Part shown: positions 37,554 to 46,837 of the stretch, piece after piece
Position numbering within the stretch: the stretch's first letter is position 1
How the letters are laid out: each line of letters opens with the position of its first letter
The notes under the pieces: model-generated
What the model was told of the DNA's origin: nothing
The model's input: the letters and a program-made list of their open reading frames with translations, nothing else
The model's database searches: none
From: an uncultured Tenacibaculum sp.
GTDB lineage: Bacteria > Bacteroidota > Bacteroidia > Flavobacteriales > Flavobacteriaceae
NCBI RefSeq assembly: GCF_947504135.1
Contig: NZ_CANNGG010000001.1
Span: 372,001-436,000 of the forward strand
DNA length: 64,000 nucleotides
Reading direction: 5' to 3'
Program-made: the position numbers and the translations under genes

Positions 37554-39743
37554 TTAATCTTCCTTTTTCTTTCCAAAAAGTCTGTTGAAAAACCCTTTAA
37601 TTCCTTTTTCTCTGTATGGAGGACAGTCGATTGAGGAAGATATTTCTTCTGGTATATCAAAAGAGGTTAAGTATTTTTCCTTTAGTTCAGGATTGTTTTC
37701 AATTTCTTTTAAAATGTTCGCAACAATTGGTAGGGCTAAAGAAGATCCAGAACCATTTCCGCTAGTAAAATGTACATCGTTTTTAGAGGTCCCAACCCAG
37801 GTTCCGAGAACAATATTCGGTGTATACGCCATAAACCAAGCGTTGGTATAGTTTTGAGCGGTACCTGTTTTACTTGCTAACGGACTTTTAATTTTATACC
37901 TATTTCTTATGCTAGCACCTGTTCCTTGTTCTACAGCTTGCTGTAAAATGGTGGTTAGGGTTTGTGTACTTTCTTCTGTAAATACTCTTTCGGGTTTTTG
38001 CACTTCGCTTTCATAAATGATATTTCCTTCTTTATCGGTAATTTTATGAATCATGTACAAATCATTCATTTCACCATTATTGGCAAAGGCACCGTAAGCT
38101 CTTGTAGTTTCAAAAAGTGATAAATCTAAAGTTCCTAAAGCGATGGAAGGTGCATCTTCAGTAACTTCTGGGAACAATAATTTTTCACAAGTGTCAATCA
38201 ACCATTCTTTTTCTAGTTTAAAATATAGATTTACACTAGGGATATTCATAGATTTTATCAACGCATACCACATGGCAACTTTTTTATCAGGAGTTGAGCT
38301 ATGGTCGGCATTTTTTGGTTCCCAATTATCGTATTCAGGGTAGGTTTTTTCTTCGTTTTCAAAGTAATCACACGGAGAAATTCCATTTTCCAACGCTGTA
38401 GCATATAAAAACGGTTTAAAGGCTGAGGCTATTTGACGGTGCGATAACACCATATCAAAAGGAAGTGTGTTAAAATTATTTCCGCCTACCCAACTAATCA
38501 CTGCTCCGTTTTTCGGATTCGTAACCAAAACAGAAGCATTTAGCATTTTATCATAATACCAAAGACTATCAATTTTATTACCAGTAATGGTTTTTGTACT
38601 GTCCCAATCAAATAGTTGAATAGTTCTCTTTTGTTTATCCTTTTCTGTGAATTGTTGCTTCTTTAGCCATCTATTTTTTAGCCTGTTTGAAGCTAATTCT
38701 TTGTCTAACTGTTGTTGTTTAATGATTAGTTGTTCCTTCGCAGATTTCTCCGCAATTTTTTGAATCTCATAATTCAGCGTTGTATGAATTTTTAAACCGT
38801 CTGTTTCTAAATCATAGTCGCTGTTAGAAGTCTCATTAATGGTTTTTATAAGCTCCGAAGCTTTTTTCTTTACTTGATAGGTAAAATAACCAGCTGTTGT
38901 GTTTATATCGAGGTTATGATAGTTGAGCGTAATAGGTAGTTTTTGTAAACTGTCCGTAACTTTATTGCTTAAATAGGCTTCGCTATTCATTAACTGTAGC
39001 ACCGTATTACGACGTTTTTTAGCATTTTCTGGATTCAATCTTGGATTGTAATACGTGTTAGCTTTTAACATCCCTACAAGTACCGCTGATTCTTCGATGT
39101 TTAATTTGTTGACTGATTTGTTAAAAAATCGATTAGCAGCCGATTCTACACCGAAATTATTTTCGGCAAACGGAACAGAGTTTAAATACAATAACAAGAT
39201 TTCATCTTTGCTGTATAATTTCTCCATACGACTAGCAATGATGAGTTCTTTAATTTTATTGATAGGCATGCTCAAAAAACCGTGATACTGCCTTCCGTAG
39301 AGGTTTTTAATTAGTTGTTGGGTAATGGTGCTTCCACCACCTCCAGAGGCATCTTGTAGTAAAATACTTCTAAAGAAAACACGTGCATAGCTTTGACCGT
39401 CGTAGCCATTATGTGAGTAAAATCGTTTATCTTCTGTAGCTATTAAAGCTTCTTTTAAATGATTTGGAATTTGTTCTAGTTGAACATTAGTTCTATTCTC
39501 AGCAAATACTTTACCTATTATCACCTCGTCTGATGAATAAATTAAAGAAGCTTCTTCGTTGATGATGGATGTTAATTCTTCTTTGTTAGGGAGTTTACCA
39601 AAGACCTCAAAATACACTAAGGAGAATAATGCCACAACAGAAATAACACCAAAAAGAATGAGTCCTGTTATGGATTTTAATAAAAGGGTTAATTTCTTAT
39701 TTCCTTTAAGTTGAAGTTGTATTTCTTTGAGTGTTTTCATCAT
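37554..39743 (-). CDS. class A penicillin-binding protein (glycosyltransferase/transpeptidase)
   Basis: 729 residues. Polymerises and cross-links peptidoglycan. One N-terminal membrane anchor (about 20-45). GT51 domain with EDKRFYSH (catalytic E104) and GGSTITQQ (136-143). Transpeptidase domain with SAFK (catalytic S440, K443), SMN (498-500) and KTGTAQ (625-630). The C-terminus is rich in lysine. All catalytic boxes are intact. It could be PBP1A/1B or 1C type; not resolved by eye. Confidence 0.9.
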   Translation of the reverse strand: MMKTLKEIQLQLKGNKKLTLLLKSITGLILFGVISVVALFSLVYFEVFGKLPNKEELTSIINEEASLIYSSDEVIIGKVFAENRTNVQLEQIPNHLKEALIATEDKRFYSHNGYDGQSYARVFFRSILLQDASGGGGSTITQQLIKNLYGRQYHGFLSMPINKIKELIIASRMEKLYSKDEILLLYLNSVPFAENNFGVESAANRFFNKSVNKLNIEESAVLVGMLKANTYYNPRLNPENAKKRRNTVLQLMNSEAYLSNKVTDSLQKLPITLNYHNLDINTTAGYFTYQVKKKASELIKTINETSNSDYDLETDGLKIHTTLNYEIQKIAEKSAKEQLIIKQQQLDKELASNRLKNRWLKKQQFTEKDKQKRTIQLFDWDSTKTITGNKIDSLWYYDKMLNASVLVTNPKNGAVISWVGGNNFNTLPFDMVLSHRQIASAFKPFLYATALENGISPCDYFENEEKTYPEYDNWEPKNADHSSTPDKKVAMWYALIKSMNIPSVNLYFKLEKEWLIDTCEKLLFPEVTEDAPSIALGTLDLSLFETTRAYGAFANNGEMNDLYMIHKITDKEGNIIYESEVQKPERVFTEESTQTLTTILQQAVEQGTGASIRNRYKIKSPLASKTGTAQNYTNAWFMAYTPNIVLGTWVGTSKNDVHFTSGNGSGSSLALPIVANILKEIENNPELKEKYLTSFDIPEEISSSIDCPPYREKGIKGFFNRLFGKKKED

Positions 39744-39831
39744 ACTAAAAACGAATGCTAGTTATTAAAATTGTGAAGTTAAAAAACGAGATCTGTTAAT
39801 TTTTTAGGAGTTATAATTTTTGGTACACAGA

Positions 39832-40467
39832 TTAAAGATTACTTTTTTGAGCTAAATCTTTATAAAAAGCAAAACTTTTAACGATTCTCTTAATTTCCCA
39901 GTCCAGCGTAATTTCTAATCGTGTATCGCAATCATACAGTTTTCTGTTTAATTCGTTATAACATTTAGAGGATAGATTTACTAATGATTCTAATTCACTC
40001 CAATAAACATCTTTTGCATTATTATTTGGGTCGTAATGAGCGTATAAATTATCTCTTAAACTTACAATTTTTTCTATTGTTTTTGCTTCATTTCTTATTT
40101 GTTGTTCCAAATAATTAATTGTTTCGATAATGTCAGTTTTACTGTTTAAACTGCTTCCAGAATTAGTTTTTTTTTGAAGTTGATTTTGAAGTTGATCGTC
40201 ATAACCTTCATTTCTCAATTTATTAAATAATTTGTGAACGTTTCTTTTTTGGTTTGCTCTAATATCAAAAATTTTACAAAGTTGAATAATTACTATAAAC
40301 TTTAGTTGGTAGGTATGGTGATTGAAAAAACCTTGGTTTTTTATGTTTTTTTCAGAATCAGAGCCTTCTTCTTTTATGAGGTATTTGGCATTGTTAAGTG
40401 AAATATTTAAGTCAACTATTATTTTAAGTAAATCTTCTAGCCAAATATTTAATTCTTGTAGTTTCAT
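39832..40467 (-). CDS. putative AbiU2/HEPN-like protein
   Basis: 211 residues, almost all alpha-helical, no signal peptide. IVIIQLCKIFDIRANQKR in the first half and SLRDNLYAHYDPNN with R138...H144 (RxxxxxH) resemble the AbiU2 abortive-infection/HEPN fold, in which Arg and His form an RNase site. The resemblance is by pattern only. It is a single gene between a cell-wall enzyme and the arsenosugar cluster, with no visible antitoxin, so a defence role is only a possibility. Confidence 0.5.
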   Translation of the reverse strand: MKLQELNIWLEDLLKIIVDLNISLNNAKYLIKEEGSDSEKNIKNQGFFNHHTYQLKFIVIIQLCKIFDIRANQKRNVHKLFNKLRNEGYDDQLQNQLQKKTNSGSSLNSKTDIIETINYLEQQIRNEAKTIEKIVSLRDNLYAHYDPNNNAKDVYWSELESLVNLSSKCYNELNRKLYDCDTRLEITLDWEIKRIVKSFAFYKDLAQKSNL

Positions 40468-40564
40468 CTTTCTTTTCTTTCCATAACGATTAAAACATTC
40501 TTCGTTTTAATGATGTGTATCCATATTACAGCGAAGTTATCAAAAAGAAAATAAGAGCCAAATA

Positions 40565-40591
40565 AAAAAGCAACCTCATTTGAGATTGCTT
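40565..40591 (-). terminator. terminator of the arsenosugar operon
   Basis: AAAGCAACCTC and GAGATTGCTTT pair (one mismatch) around ATTT. Read leftward they are followed by TTTTTTATT, 21 bp after the arsM stop. Confidence 0.7.
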
Positions 40592-40611
40592 TACTAGTTT
40601 TTTGCTTGTTT

Positions 40612-41580
40612 CTAACAACATCCACCACCATCGTAATGATAGGTAGATTCTGATAAAAATATATCGTCTCTTCCCAACGCTTTTAAATCCGCGGCTGTTT
40701 TATCACAGATAGCTAACGGTTGGTTTTTTAATAAGGTGTGTCCTGCTCCGTCATCAAAATAATCTTCATCACCAAAGTAAATGGCAGCTTTACCTGTAAA
40801 TACACATGGACCATCAGCAGGCATAGGATCTTTAATCGCTGCTACTTCAATCGATTCGATATAAATCAATTCATCCGTCGGATAATTCTTAGGATCTAAA
40901 ATTCTGTACGGTTTACGCGCTCTAATTTCAATGGTTCCAAAACCAGCGTCGGTTAACATTTTAACATATTCAGCAATAGGTAAACTTCCGCTTAAACACA
41001 AGGCGCGCAAGCGCTGATCGTTACGTAAGGTTTCGTTCATTGGTTGCTCACAGGTAGGATCACTCATTACCAAACGTCCGTGAGGTTTCAATACGCGATA
41101 CATTTCAGCAATGGCTTTTTTCAGTTCTTCAGCTTTAAAAATGTTGAATAAACAGTTTTGAGCAGCTACATCAATCGAATTATCTTCTACAGGTAAATGT
41201 AACGCATCACCTTTGCGTAAATCGACAAACTCACTTTTAAACCAATCGTTTTGTGCTTCTGCTTCAACGAAATTCTTTTTTGAAGCTTCTAACATTTCAT
41301 CTACCACATCAATTCCAATCACGCCGTTTTTCTGACGTGAGAAATACGCAAATTGCAGCAATTCCATTCCGCCACCCACACCTACATATAATATTTTAGG
41401 ATTGTTGGTTAAATCGCGTGCATGTACTGTGGAACCACATCCGTAGTTCATTTCTTGCATAATTTTCGGAATTTTTAATCCTGGCAACTCCCAAATAGGG
41501 TTTGTTGTACAGCACAAACCAACATCTGGAGTTAAGGCTGCTTCTTTATATACATTTTTGGTGGTTTCTAAGTAACTCAT
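40612..41580 (-). CDS. arsM: arsenosugar biosynthesis arsenite methyltransferase ArsM
   Basis: 322 residues. Class I SAM methyltransferase with ILYVGVGGGMEL (motif I, about 63-73) and GVIGIDVV. Arsenic-binding cysteines are plausible at C23-C24 (GLCCTTNP), C48 (NYGCGS), the CLF and PTCEQP regions, and a C-terminal GGGCC. Methylates As(III) to dimethylarsenite, the substrate for ArsS. Last gene of the five-gene arsenosugar run, with a terminator after it. The variant belongs to the arsenosugar-associated ArsM subgroup, judged from the neighbours. Confidence 0.88.
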   Translation of the reverse strand: MSYLETTKNVYKEAALTPDVGLCCTTNPIWELPGLKIPKIMQEMNYGCGSTVHARDLTNNPKILYVGVGGGMELLQFAYFSRQKNGVIGIDVVDEMLEASKKNFVEAEAQNDWFKSEFVDLRKGDALHLPVEDNSIDVAAQNCLFNIFKAEELKKAIAEMYRVLKPHGRLVMSDPTCEQPMNETLRNDQRLRALCLSGSLPIAEYVKMLTDAGFGTIEIRARKPYRILDPKNYPTDELIYIESIEVAAIKDPMPADGPCVFTGKAAIYFGDEDYFDDGAGHTLLKNQPLAICDKTAADLKALGRDDIFLSESTYHYDGGGCC

Positions 41581-41671
41581 GTATTGTTGGGTTCTTGGAG
41601 TTTTCGATTTTTAGATAATTAGAATTTGAGAACTTGAAATCCGTTATCTAAAAATCTAACTATCTAGTAAT

Positions 41672-42517
<846 letters not shown>

Positions 42518-42531
42518 TTTAATATCGTGTT

Positions 42532-42644
42532 TGTCATTGCGAGCCTTTCGACTGTCGCTCAAGACAGGCTAAAGCAAAGCAATCTTTAAGTTATGACTTC
42601 GAGATAGGCAGATTACTTCGTTCGTATACTCCCTCGTAATGACG
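42532..42644. repeat. dispersed palindromic repeat
   Basis: Begins GTCATTGCGAGCC and ends CCCTCGTAATGACGG; the ends are inverted copies. An inner AGATTACTTCGTTCG block matches the repeat at 985-1064. It fills the gap between the TIGR04282 transferase and PNP genes and codes for part of a spurious PNP extension. Confidence 0.7.
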
Positions 42645-42645
42645 G

Positions 42646-43263
42646 TTAGTTTAAAAATTGATTGAATACTGGGTTGTTTTTGATGTCGTCAAAAACATCT
42701 ACATCATTTAAGGTTTCCAACAAATGTACTGATTCGTTTTGTAAATCGTTCAACGTATCTTTTCTAACAGTTGAGGTTCCCCAGTCTTTATTTTGAAAAA
42801 TGTTTGCATGAAGTTTTTTCATGCCTAATAGGTAATAACCGCCATCTTCAGCAGGACCCATAACGACATCGTTTGCGTTGAGTTTTTCAAAAGCTTTATT
42901 GATGTGTTCGGAAGTTAAATCAGGTAAATCGCTACCAATAATTACAACTTTTTCATATCCAGTAGAAAAAGCTTGTTGAAAAGCATTGTGCATTCGTATA
43001 CCTAAGTCGTTTCCATCTTGCAGGTGCTTTTGATATGTGGTGGCATTCCAAATATCATTTTCACGAACTTTTACGGAATAATAAACGGCTTTGTCACAAG
43101 ATAAATTTTGAGTGACTTGTTTTGTGTGTTCTAATAAGAATTTATAAATATCTAACGCAGCTTCGTTTCCAATTGTTTTAGCTAAACGCGTTTTTACTTT
43201 ACCTAACTCAGGGTTTCTGGTGAAAATTAAAAGAAGATTTTTTGACTTAGGCAGTAAAGACAT
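42646..43263 (-). CDS. TIGR04282 family arsenosugar-associated glycosyl/nucleotidyl transferase
   Basis: 205 residues, DUF2064/CofC-like nucleotide-diphospho-sugar transferase fold. Opens SKNLLLIFTRNPELGKVKTRLAKTIG, then VVIIGSDLPDLTSEHINKAF and GPAEDGGYYLLGM (metal and sugar-nucleotide motifs). These proteins sit next to ArsS in many genomes and are proposed to act on the sugar part of arsenosugars; the reaction is not proved. It lies between arsS and PNP; a dispersed repeat separates it from PNP. Confidence 0.85.
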   Translation of the reverse strand: MSLLPKSKNLLLIFTRNPELGKVKTRLAKTIGNEAALDIYKFLLEHTKQVTQNLSCDKAVYYSVKVRENDIWNATTYQKHLQDGNDLGIRMHNAFQQAFSTGYEKVVIIGSDLPDLTSEHINKAFEKLNANDVVMGPAEDGGYYLLGMKKLHANIFQNKDWGTSTVRKDTLNDLQNESVHLLETLNDVDVFDDIKNNPVFNQFLN

Positions 43264-43295
43264 ATTGTTTGTAAAGGTGTTTCGAAATTAATGTG

Positions 43296-44348
43296 TTATG
43301 CTACAGTTCCTTGGCAGCTACTTCCTGCACCAGCAGTACAGCCATAACAGTGTTGATTGATAATAATATCTCTATTTTGTAACAATGCTTCGTTGTATTC
43401 AGAAATGTGTTGGGATTTACTGGCTACTTTTAGGTTTAGCATCTGGTTGAAATCACAATCGTATAAATACCCATCCCAACTTACAGATAAGGTATTAGTA
43501 CACATTACATTTTCTACCGCCATAGGATTGTAGGCTTCTACTAACGAATACATATAGTCTTCATAGTTTTCAGAAGCAATTAAATAGTCTAAAAATCGGC
43601 TAATAGGCAAGTTGGTAATGGCAAATAAACTGTTGAATGAGATTCCGAAATCTTCATATAATACTTTCTTGAAATCAGCTTCTAAAGCTGCTTGATCTCC
43701 TGGTAAGAAAGCTCCTGACGGATTGTAGACTAAATCTAGTTGTAAACTAGTTCCTTCAATACCATAACCCACAGCATTTAGCATTTTTAAAGCTTCAATA
43801 GATTTATCGAAAACACCATCACCACGTTGTTTGTCGGTTTTTCCACGTGTCCAATGTGGCATAGAAGAGACAACATGTATATTATGTTTCTTGAAGAACT
43901 CAGGTAAGTCGTAATATTTTTTATTCGCTCTAATGATGGTTAGGTTAGAGCGAACAATAAAATCTTTAATTCCTGCTTTGGAAGCTTCTTCTACAAACCA
44001 TCGAAAATTAGGATTCATTTCAGGAGCACCTCCTGTTAAGTCTAAGGTGTGTGCTTCCGTTTTTCGAATAACCTCTAAACATTGCTCCATGGTTTCTATA
44101 GTCATAATTTCTTTTCGATCAGGACCTGCATCTACATGACAATGTGCACAAACTTGATTACACATGTACCCTAAATTAATTTGAAGAATTTCTAATTTTT
44201 TAGGACGTAATGGAAACTGATAGGTTTCTTTTATTTTTTTTGCAAACGTAGGTAATTCGCCATCAGCAAAAATTCCGTTTGATAAGATTTCAAGCTGACG
44301 TTGCGTGTTTGCTAAATCGTTATTTCTTGCTAAAAGTGATTTCTTCAT
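43296..44348 (-). CDS. arsS: arsenosugar biosynthesis radical SAM protein ArsS
   Basis: 350 residues. The radical-SAM cluster is C63-x3-C67-x2-C70 in YMCNQVCAHC, followed by HVDAGPDRKE. A C-terminal cysteine-rich tail, HCYGCTAGAGSSCQG, is the ArsS family mark. ArsS couples dimethylarsenite with the 5-prime-deoxyadenosyl group of SAM, making a dimethylarsinoyl-adenosine precursor of arsenosugars (known from Synechocystis). The gene starts 2 bp after the peroxidase-like gene. In some relatives one cysteine of the tail region is selenocysteine; here all are Cys. Confidence 0.9.
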   Translation of the reverse strand: MKKSLLARNNDLANTQRQLEILSNGIFADGELPTFAKKIKETYQFPLRPKKLEILQINLGYMCNQVCAHCHVDAGPDRKEIMTIETMEQCLEVIRKTEAHTLDLTGGAPEMNPNFRWFVEEASKAGIKDFIVRSNLTIIRANKKYYDLPEFFKKHNIHVVSSMPHWTRGKTDKQRGDGVFDKSIEALKMLNAVGYGIEGTSLQLDLVYNPSGAFLPGDQAALEADFKKVLYEDFGISFNSLFAITNLPISRFLDYLIASENYEDYMYSLVEAYNPMAVENVMCTNTLSVSWDGYLYDCDFNQMLNLKVASKSQHISEYNEALLQNRDIIINQHCYGCTAGAGSSCQGTVA

Positions 44349-44350
44349 AC

Positions 44351-44686
44351 TTACATTTCTAGTTTGTTCACTTTGTTCATCATTTGAACACCGTGTACTA
44401 AAGTAGCACCACTTTTAATAGCAGCTCCTACATGAATGGCTTCCATCATTTCTTCTTTAGTGATACCGCGTTGCAATCCGTCTTTTGTATACGCATCAAT
44501 ACAATAAGGGCATTGCTCAGTATGTGCAACAGCCAAGGCGATTAAGCTCTTTTCGCGTGCGGTTAAGGCGCCTTCTTCAAAGACTTTTCCGTAGTATTCG
44601 AAAAACTTGTTTCCTAATTCTTCACTCCAATTAGTAATTTTACCAAACTTGCGTAAGTCGGCAGGATCGTAATATGTTTTTGACAT
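44351..44686 (-). CDS. arsenosugar-associated carboxymuconolactone decarboxylase/AhpD-like protein
   Basis: 111 residues, one CMD-fold domain with AHTEQCPYCIDAYTK (C59, C62), the redox pair of AhpD-type peroxidases. Members near arsS are annotated as arsenosugar biosynthesis-associated peroxidase-like proteins. It is the first gene of the leftward cluster, 2 bp upstream of arsS. A role in keeping arsenic reduced, or in removing peroxide, is inference. Confidence 0.85.
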   Translation of the reverse strand: MSKTYYDPADLRKFGKITNWSEELGNKFFEYYGKVFEEGALTAREKSLIALAVAHTEQCPYCIDAYTKDGLQRGITKEEMMEAIHVGAAIKSGATLVHGVQMMNKVNKLEM

Positions 44687-44761
44687 GTATTTTATTTTCG
44701 AGGTTAGACGAGACGTTTATTGATACTTTACAAGCAATATTATGAAAAGTATAGATACAAA

Positions 44762-44791
44762 AAAAGCCTTAACAAATTTGTTAAGGCTTTT
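44762..44791 (-). terminator. terminator after the tRNA cluster
   Basis: AAAAGCCTTAACAAA and TTTGTTAAGGCTTTT form a perfect stem; read leftward T residues follow. It ends the tRNA-Gly, Leu, Leu transcript. Confidence 0.8.
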
Positions 44792-44792
44792 G

Positions 44793-44878
44793 TACTGAAG
44801 GCGGGACTTGAACCCGCACGGGCATTACGGCCCATTGGATTTTAAGTCCAACGTGTCTACCAATTCCACCACTTCAGC
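44793..44878 (-). tRNA. tRNA-Leu (anticodon TAA)
   Basis: 86 nt with a long variable arm. Read on the minus strand the 5-prime end is GCTGAAG, the anticodon stem TTGGA/TCCAA encloses CTTAAAA (anticodon TAA, reads UUA/UUG), and the T arm is GGGTTCAAGTCCC. CCA is not encoded. Confidence 0.95.
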
Positions 44879-44910
44879 GTATGTGCTTTGTTAATGACTA
44901 CTTTTAAAAT

Positions 44911-44938
44911 GAAACCTCACTCATACAAGTGAGGTTTC
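44911..44938 (-). terminator. hairpin between the two tRNA-Leu genes
   Basis: GAAACCTCACT and AGTGAGGTTTC pair around a 6-base loop. Read leftward the stem is followed by ATTTTAAAAG, so it may be a partial terminator or a processing site between the tRNAs. Confidence 0.55.
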
Positions 44939-44942
44939 TTGG

Positions 44943-45028
44943 TACTGAAGGCGGGACTTGAACCCGCACGAGCATTACGGCTCATTGGATTTTAAGTCCA
45001 ACGTGTCTACCAATTCCACCACTTCAGC
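44943..45028 (-). tRNA. tRNA-Leu (anticodon TAA), second copy
   Basis: Same 86-nt structure and anticodon as the copy at 44793. It differs only in the variable arm (AGCATTACGGCT versus GGGCATTACGGCCC) with compensating changes, so it is a tandem duplicate. Confidence 0.95.
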
Positions 45029-45050
45029 ATACTCTTTGTAAAAAGGATTG

Positions 45051-45122
45051 AGCGAAAGACGGGATTTGAACCCGCGACCCTCACCTTGGCAAGGTGATGC
45101 TCTACCCCTGAGCTACTTTCGC
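45051..45122 (-). tRNA. tRNA-Gly (anticodon GCC)
   Basis: 72 nt. Acceptor GCGAAAG with CTTTCGC; the anticodon stem TCACC/GGTGA encloses TTGCCAA (anticodon GCC); T arm GGGTTCAAATCCC. First gene of the three-tRNA leftward cluster. Confidence 0.95.
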
Positions 45123-45265
45123 GTAGTCATTTATTATTTTAATGAACGTGCATTGCTTTGAATGCGGGTGCAAATATAAAACCTTTTTTTTAATTACAAA
45201 GCAGTTTTTAATTTTTTTCAATTTTAATTCCAATAAAAATTTATGGTGGTTCAATAAGAATGGAA

Positions 45266-45273
45266 TATCTTTG
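45266..45273 (+). promoter_or_regulatory. -7 element of the cytochrome oxidase assembly operon
   Basis: TATCTTTG fits the consensus exactly, 21 bp before the GTG at 45295. It shows that translation of the heme O synthase begins downstream, not at the far ATG at 45142. Confidence 0.6.
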
Positions 45274-45294
45274 CAAAAATTTTTAAAATTAGAA

Positions 45295-46197
45295 GTGAAT
45301 TCTGTTTCATCTGTACATACTAAACCCTCTGTAAAATCAATAGTTAAAGACTTTAAACAATTAACTAAAGTTGGATTATCTATAAGTGTAGTTTTTACAT
45401 CGGTTACAGGATATTTATTAGGAGCAGAAACAATTGATTTTACTACTATAATATTATTAGCCTTAGGAGGCTACTTAATGGTAGGGGCATCTAATGCTTT
45501 TAATCAGGTGATAGAAAAGGATATTGATGCGGTAATGCAGCGTACAAAGAATCGTCCGTTACCTTCTGGAAGAATGTCTTCAACCATAGCATTAATTATA
45601 GCGACTCTTTTTACGATAGCAGGTATAGCAATTTTATATATCATTGATCCGAAATGTGCTTTATTTGGGGCGATTTCTATCTTTTTATATACAAGTGCTT
45701 ACACACCATTAAAAGCAGTAACACCTTTAGCAGTATTTGTAGGGGCAATTCCTGGAGCAATTCCTTTTATGCTAGGGTGGGTAGCAGCAACGGGTAAATT
45801 TGGTGTTGAAGCTGGGTTCTTATTTATGATTCAGTTTTTTTGGCAGTTTCCTCATTTTTGGGCTATTGGTTGGTTACAGTTTGAAGAATATAACAAGGCA
45901 GGCTTGCACATGTTGCCAATGGATAAAAAAGACAAAGGCGCTGTGGTGCAAATTATTTTTTATACCTGCATAATGATTTTAATGTCAATTGCACCTGTGT
46001 TAAAAGTAACAGGAGATTTATATATACATCCGTTAACAGCAGTAATTATTCTATTATTAGGATTGTTAATGTTGTATTACGCAATACAATTATATAAAAC
46101 AGAAAAAAACACAGATGCACGTAAATTGATGTTGGCAAGTGTTTTTTATATTACAATAGTACCCATTATATATGTGGTAGATAAATTTTTACACTAA
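45295..46197 (+). CDS. ctaB: protoheme IX farnesyltransferase (heme O synthase)
   Basis: 300 residues from GTG at 45295, the family length. The open frame from ATG 45142 adds 51 residues that precede the -7 element and have no membrane-family character. UbiA-type motif: NAFNQVIEKDIDAVMQRTKNRPLPSG and the second Asp-rich YTPLK region with LQFEEYNKAGLHMLPM. About eight membrane helices. Adds farnesyl to heme B to make heme O for the oxidase. The stop overlaps the next ATG (TAATG). Confidence 0.9.
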   Translation: MNSVSSVHTKPSVKSIVKDFKQLTKVGLSISVVFTSVTGYLLGAETIDFTTIILLALGGYLMVGASNAFNQVIEKDIDAVMQRTKNRPLPSGRMSSTIALIIATLFTIAGIAILYIIDPKCALFGAISIFLYTSAYTPLKAVTPLAVFVGAIPGAIPFMLGWVAATGKFGVEAGFLFMIQFFWQFPHFWAIGWLQFEEYNKAGLHMLPMDKKDKGAVVQIIFYTCIMILMSIAPVLKVTGDLYIHPLTAVIILLLGLLMLYYAIQLYKTEKNTDARKLMLASVFYITIVPIIYVVDKFLH

Positions 46198-46781
46198 TGA
46201 GTGAACAATCGTTACAAGAAGAATTAAAAGTAGCTAAACGTAAATCGGCTAAACCAATGCTATGGATTTCCATGGTAAGTATGGTAATGTTTTTTGCAGG
46301 ATTAACCAGTGCTTACGTAGTAAGTATGAATCGTGAAGATTGGGTTACCTTCGATTTACCACAGGCATTTTACATTAGTACCGTGTTAATTGTACTAAGT
46401 AGTATTGCATTATATTTTTCTCAAAACTTATTGAAAAAAGACAATATTAAAGGTTCTTTCATTTTATTATTAGTTACATTAACACTAGGCTTAGGTTTTG
46501 TATGGTATCAATGGATAGGGTTCAATGAATTAAAAAATACAGGTCTGTACTTTACAGGACCTGAAAGTACAGTATCAACATCGTTTATAATAGGAATAAC
46601 ATTTATGCACGTTTTGCACCTGTTAGCAGGGGTTCTCGTGTTATTGGTTGTTATTTATAATCATTTTAAAAAGAAGTATACATCAAGCAATATGCTTGGA
46701 TTTGAACTAGGTGCAATCTTTTGGCATTTTGTAGATGTATTGTGGATTTACCTATTTTTCTTTTTCTATTTTATTAGATGA
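46197..46781 (+). CDS. heme-copper oxidase subunit III (first copy)
   Basis: 194 residues, five membrane helices. Markers of the subunit III family: SMVMFFAGLTSAYVVS in the first helix, GITFMHVLHLLAGV in the fourth, and the ending FWHFVDVLWIYLFFFFYFIR. This short form lacks the two N-terminal helices, as in CyoC-type proteins. It overlaps ctaB by one base and is followed by a second subunit III gene, a pairing typical of flavobacteria. Confidence 0.88.
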   Translation: MSEQSLQEELKVAKRKSAKPMLWISMVSMVMFFAGLTSAYVVSMNREDWVTFDLPQAFYISTVLIVLSSIALYFSQNLLKKDNIKGSFILLLVTLTLGLGFVWYQWIGFNELKNTGLYFTGPESTVSTSFIIGITFMHVLHLLAGVLVLLVVIYNHFKKKYTSSNMLGFELGAIFWHFVDVLWIYLFFFFYFIR

Positions 46782-46837
46782 TGAAAAATGCGTAATTTTG
46801 GCGCACTGATTAAACAAAAATTAACAAAAAGAGATTT

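Noticed and set aside
42518..42562. Upstream extension of PNP (MSDSRKARND...)
   Set aside because: Those codons come from a dispersed repeat and the family start lies downstream.
45142..45294. ATG start for the heme O synthase at 45142
   Set aside because: It precedes the -7 element and adds residues unlike the family; GTG at 45295 fits better.
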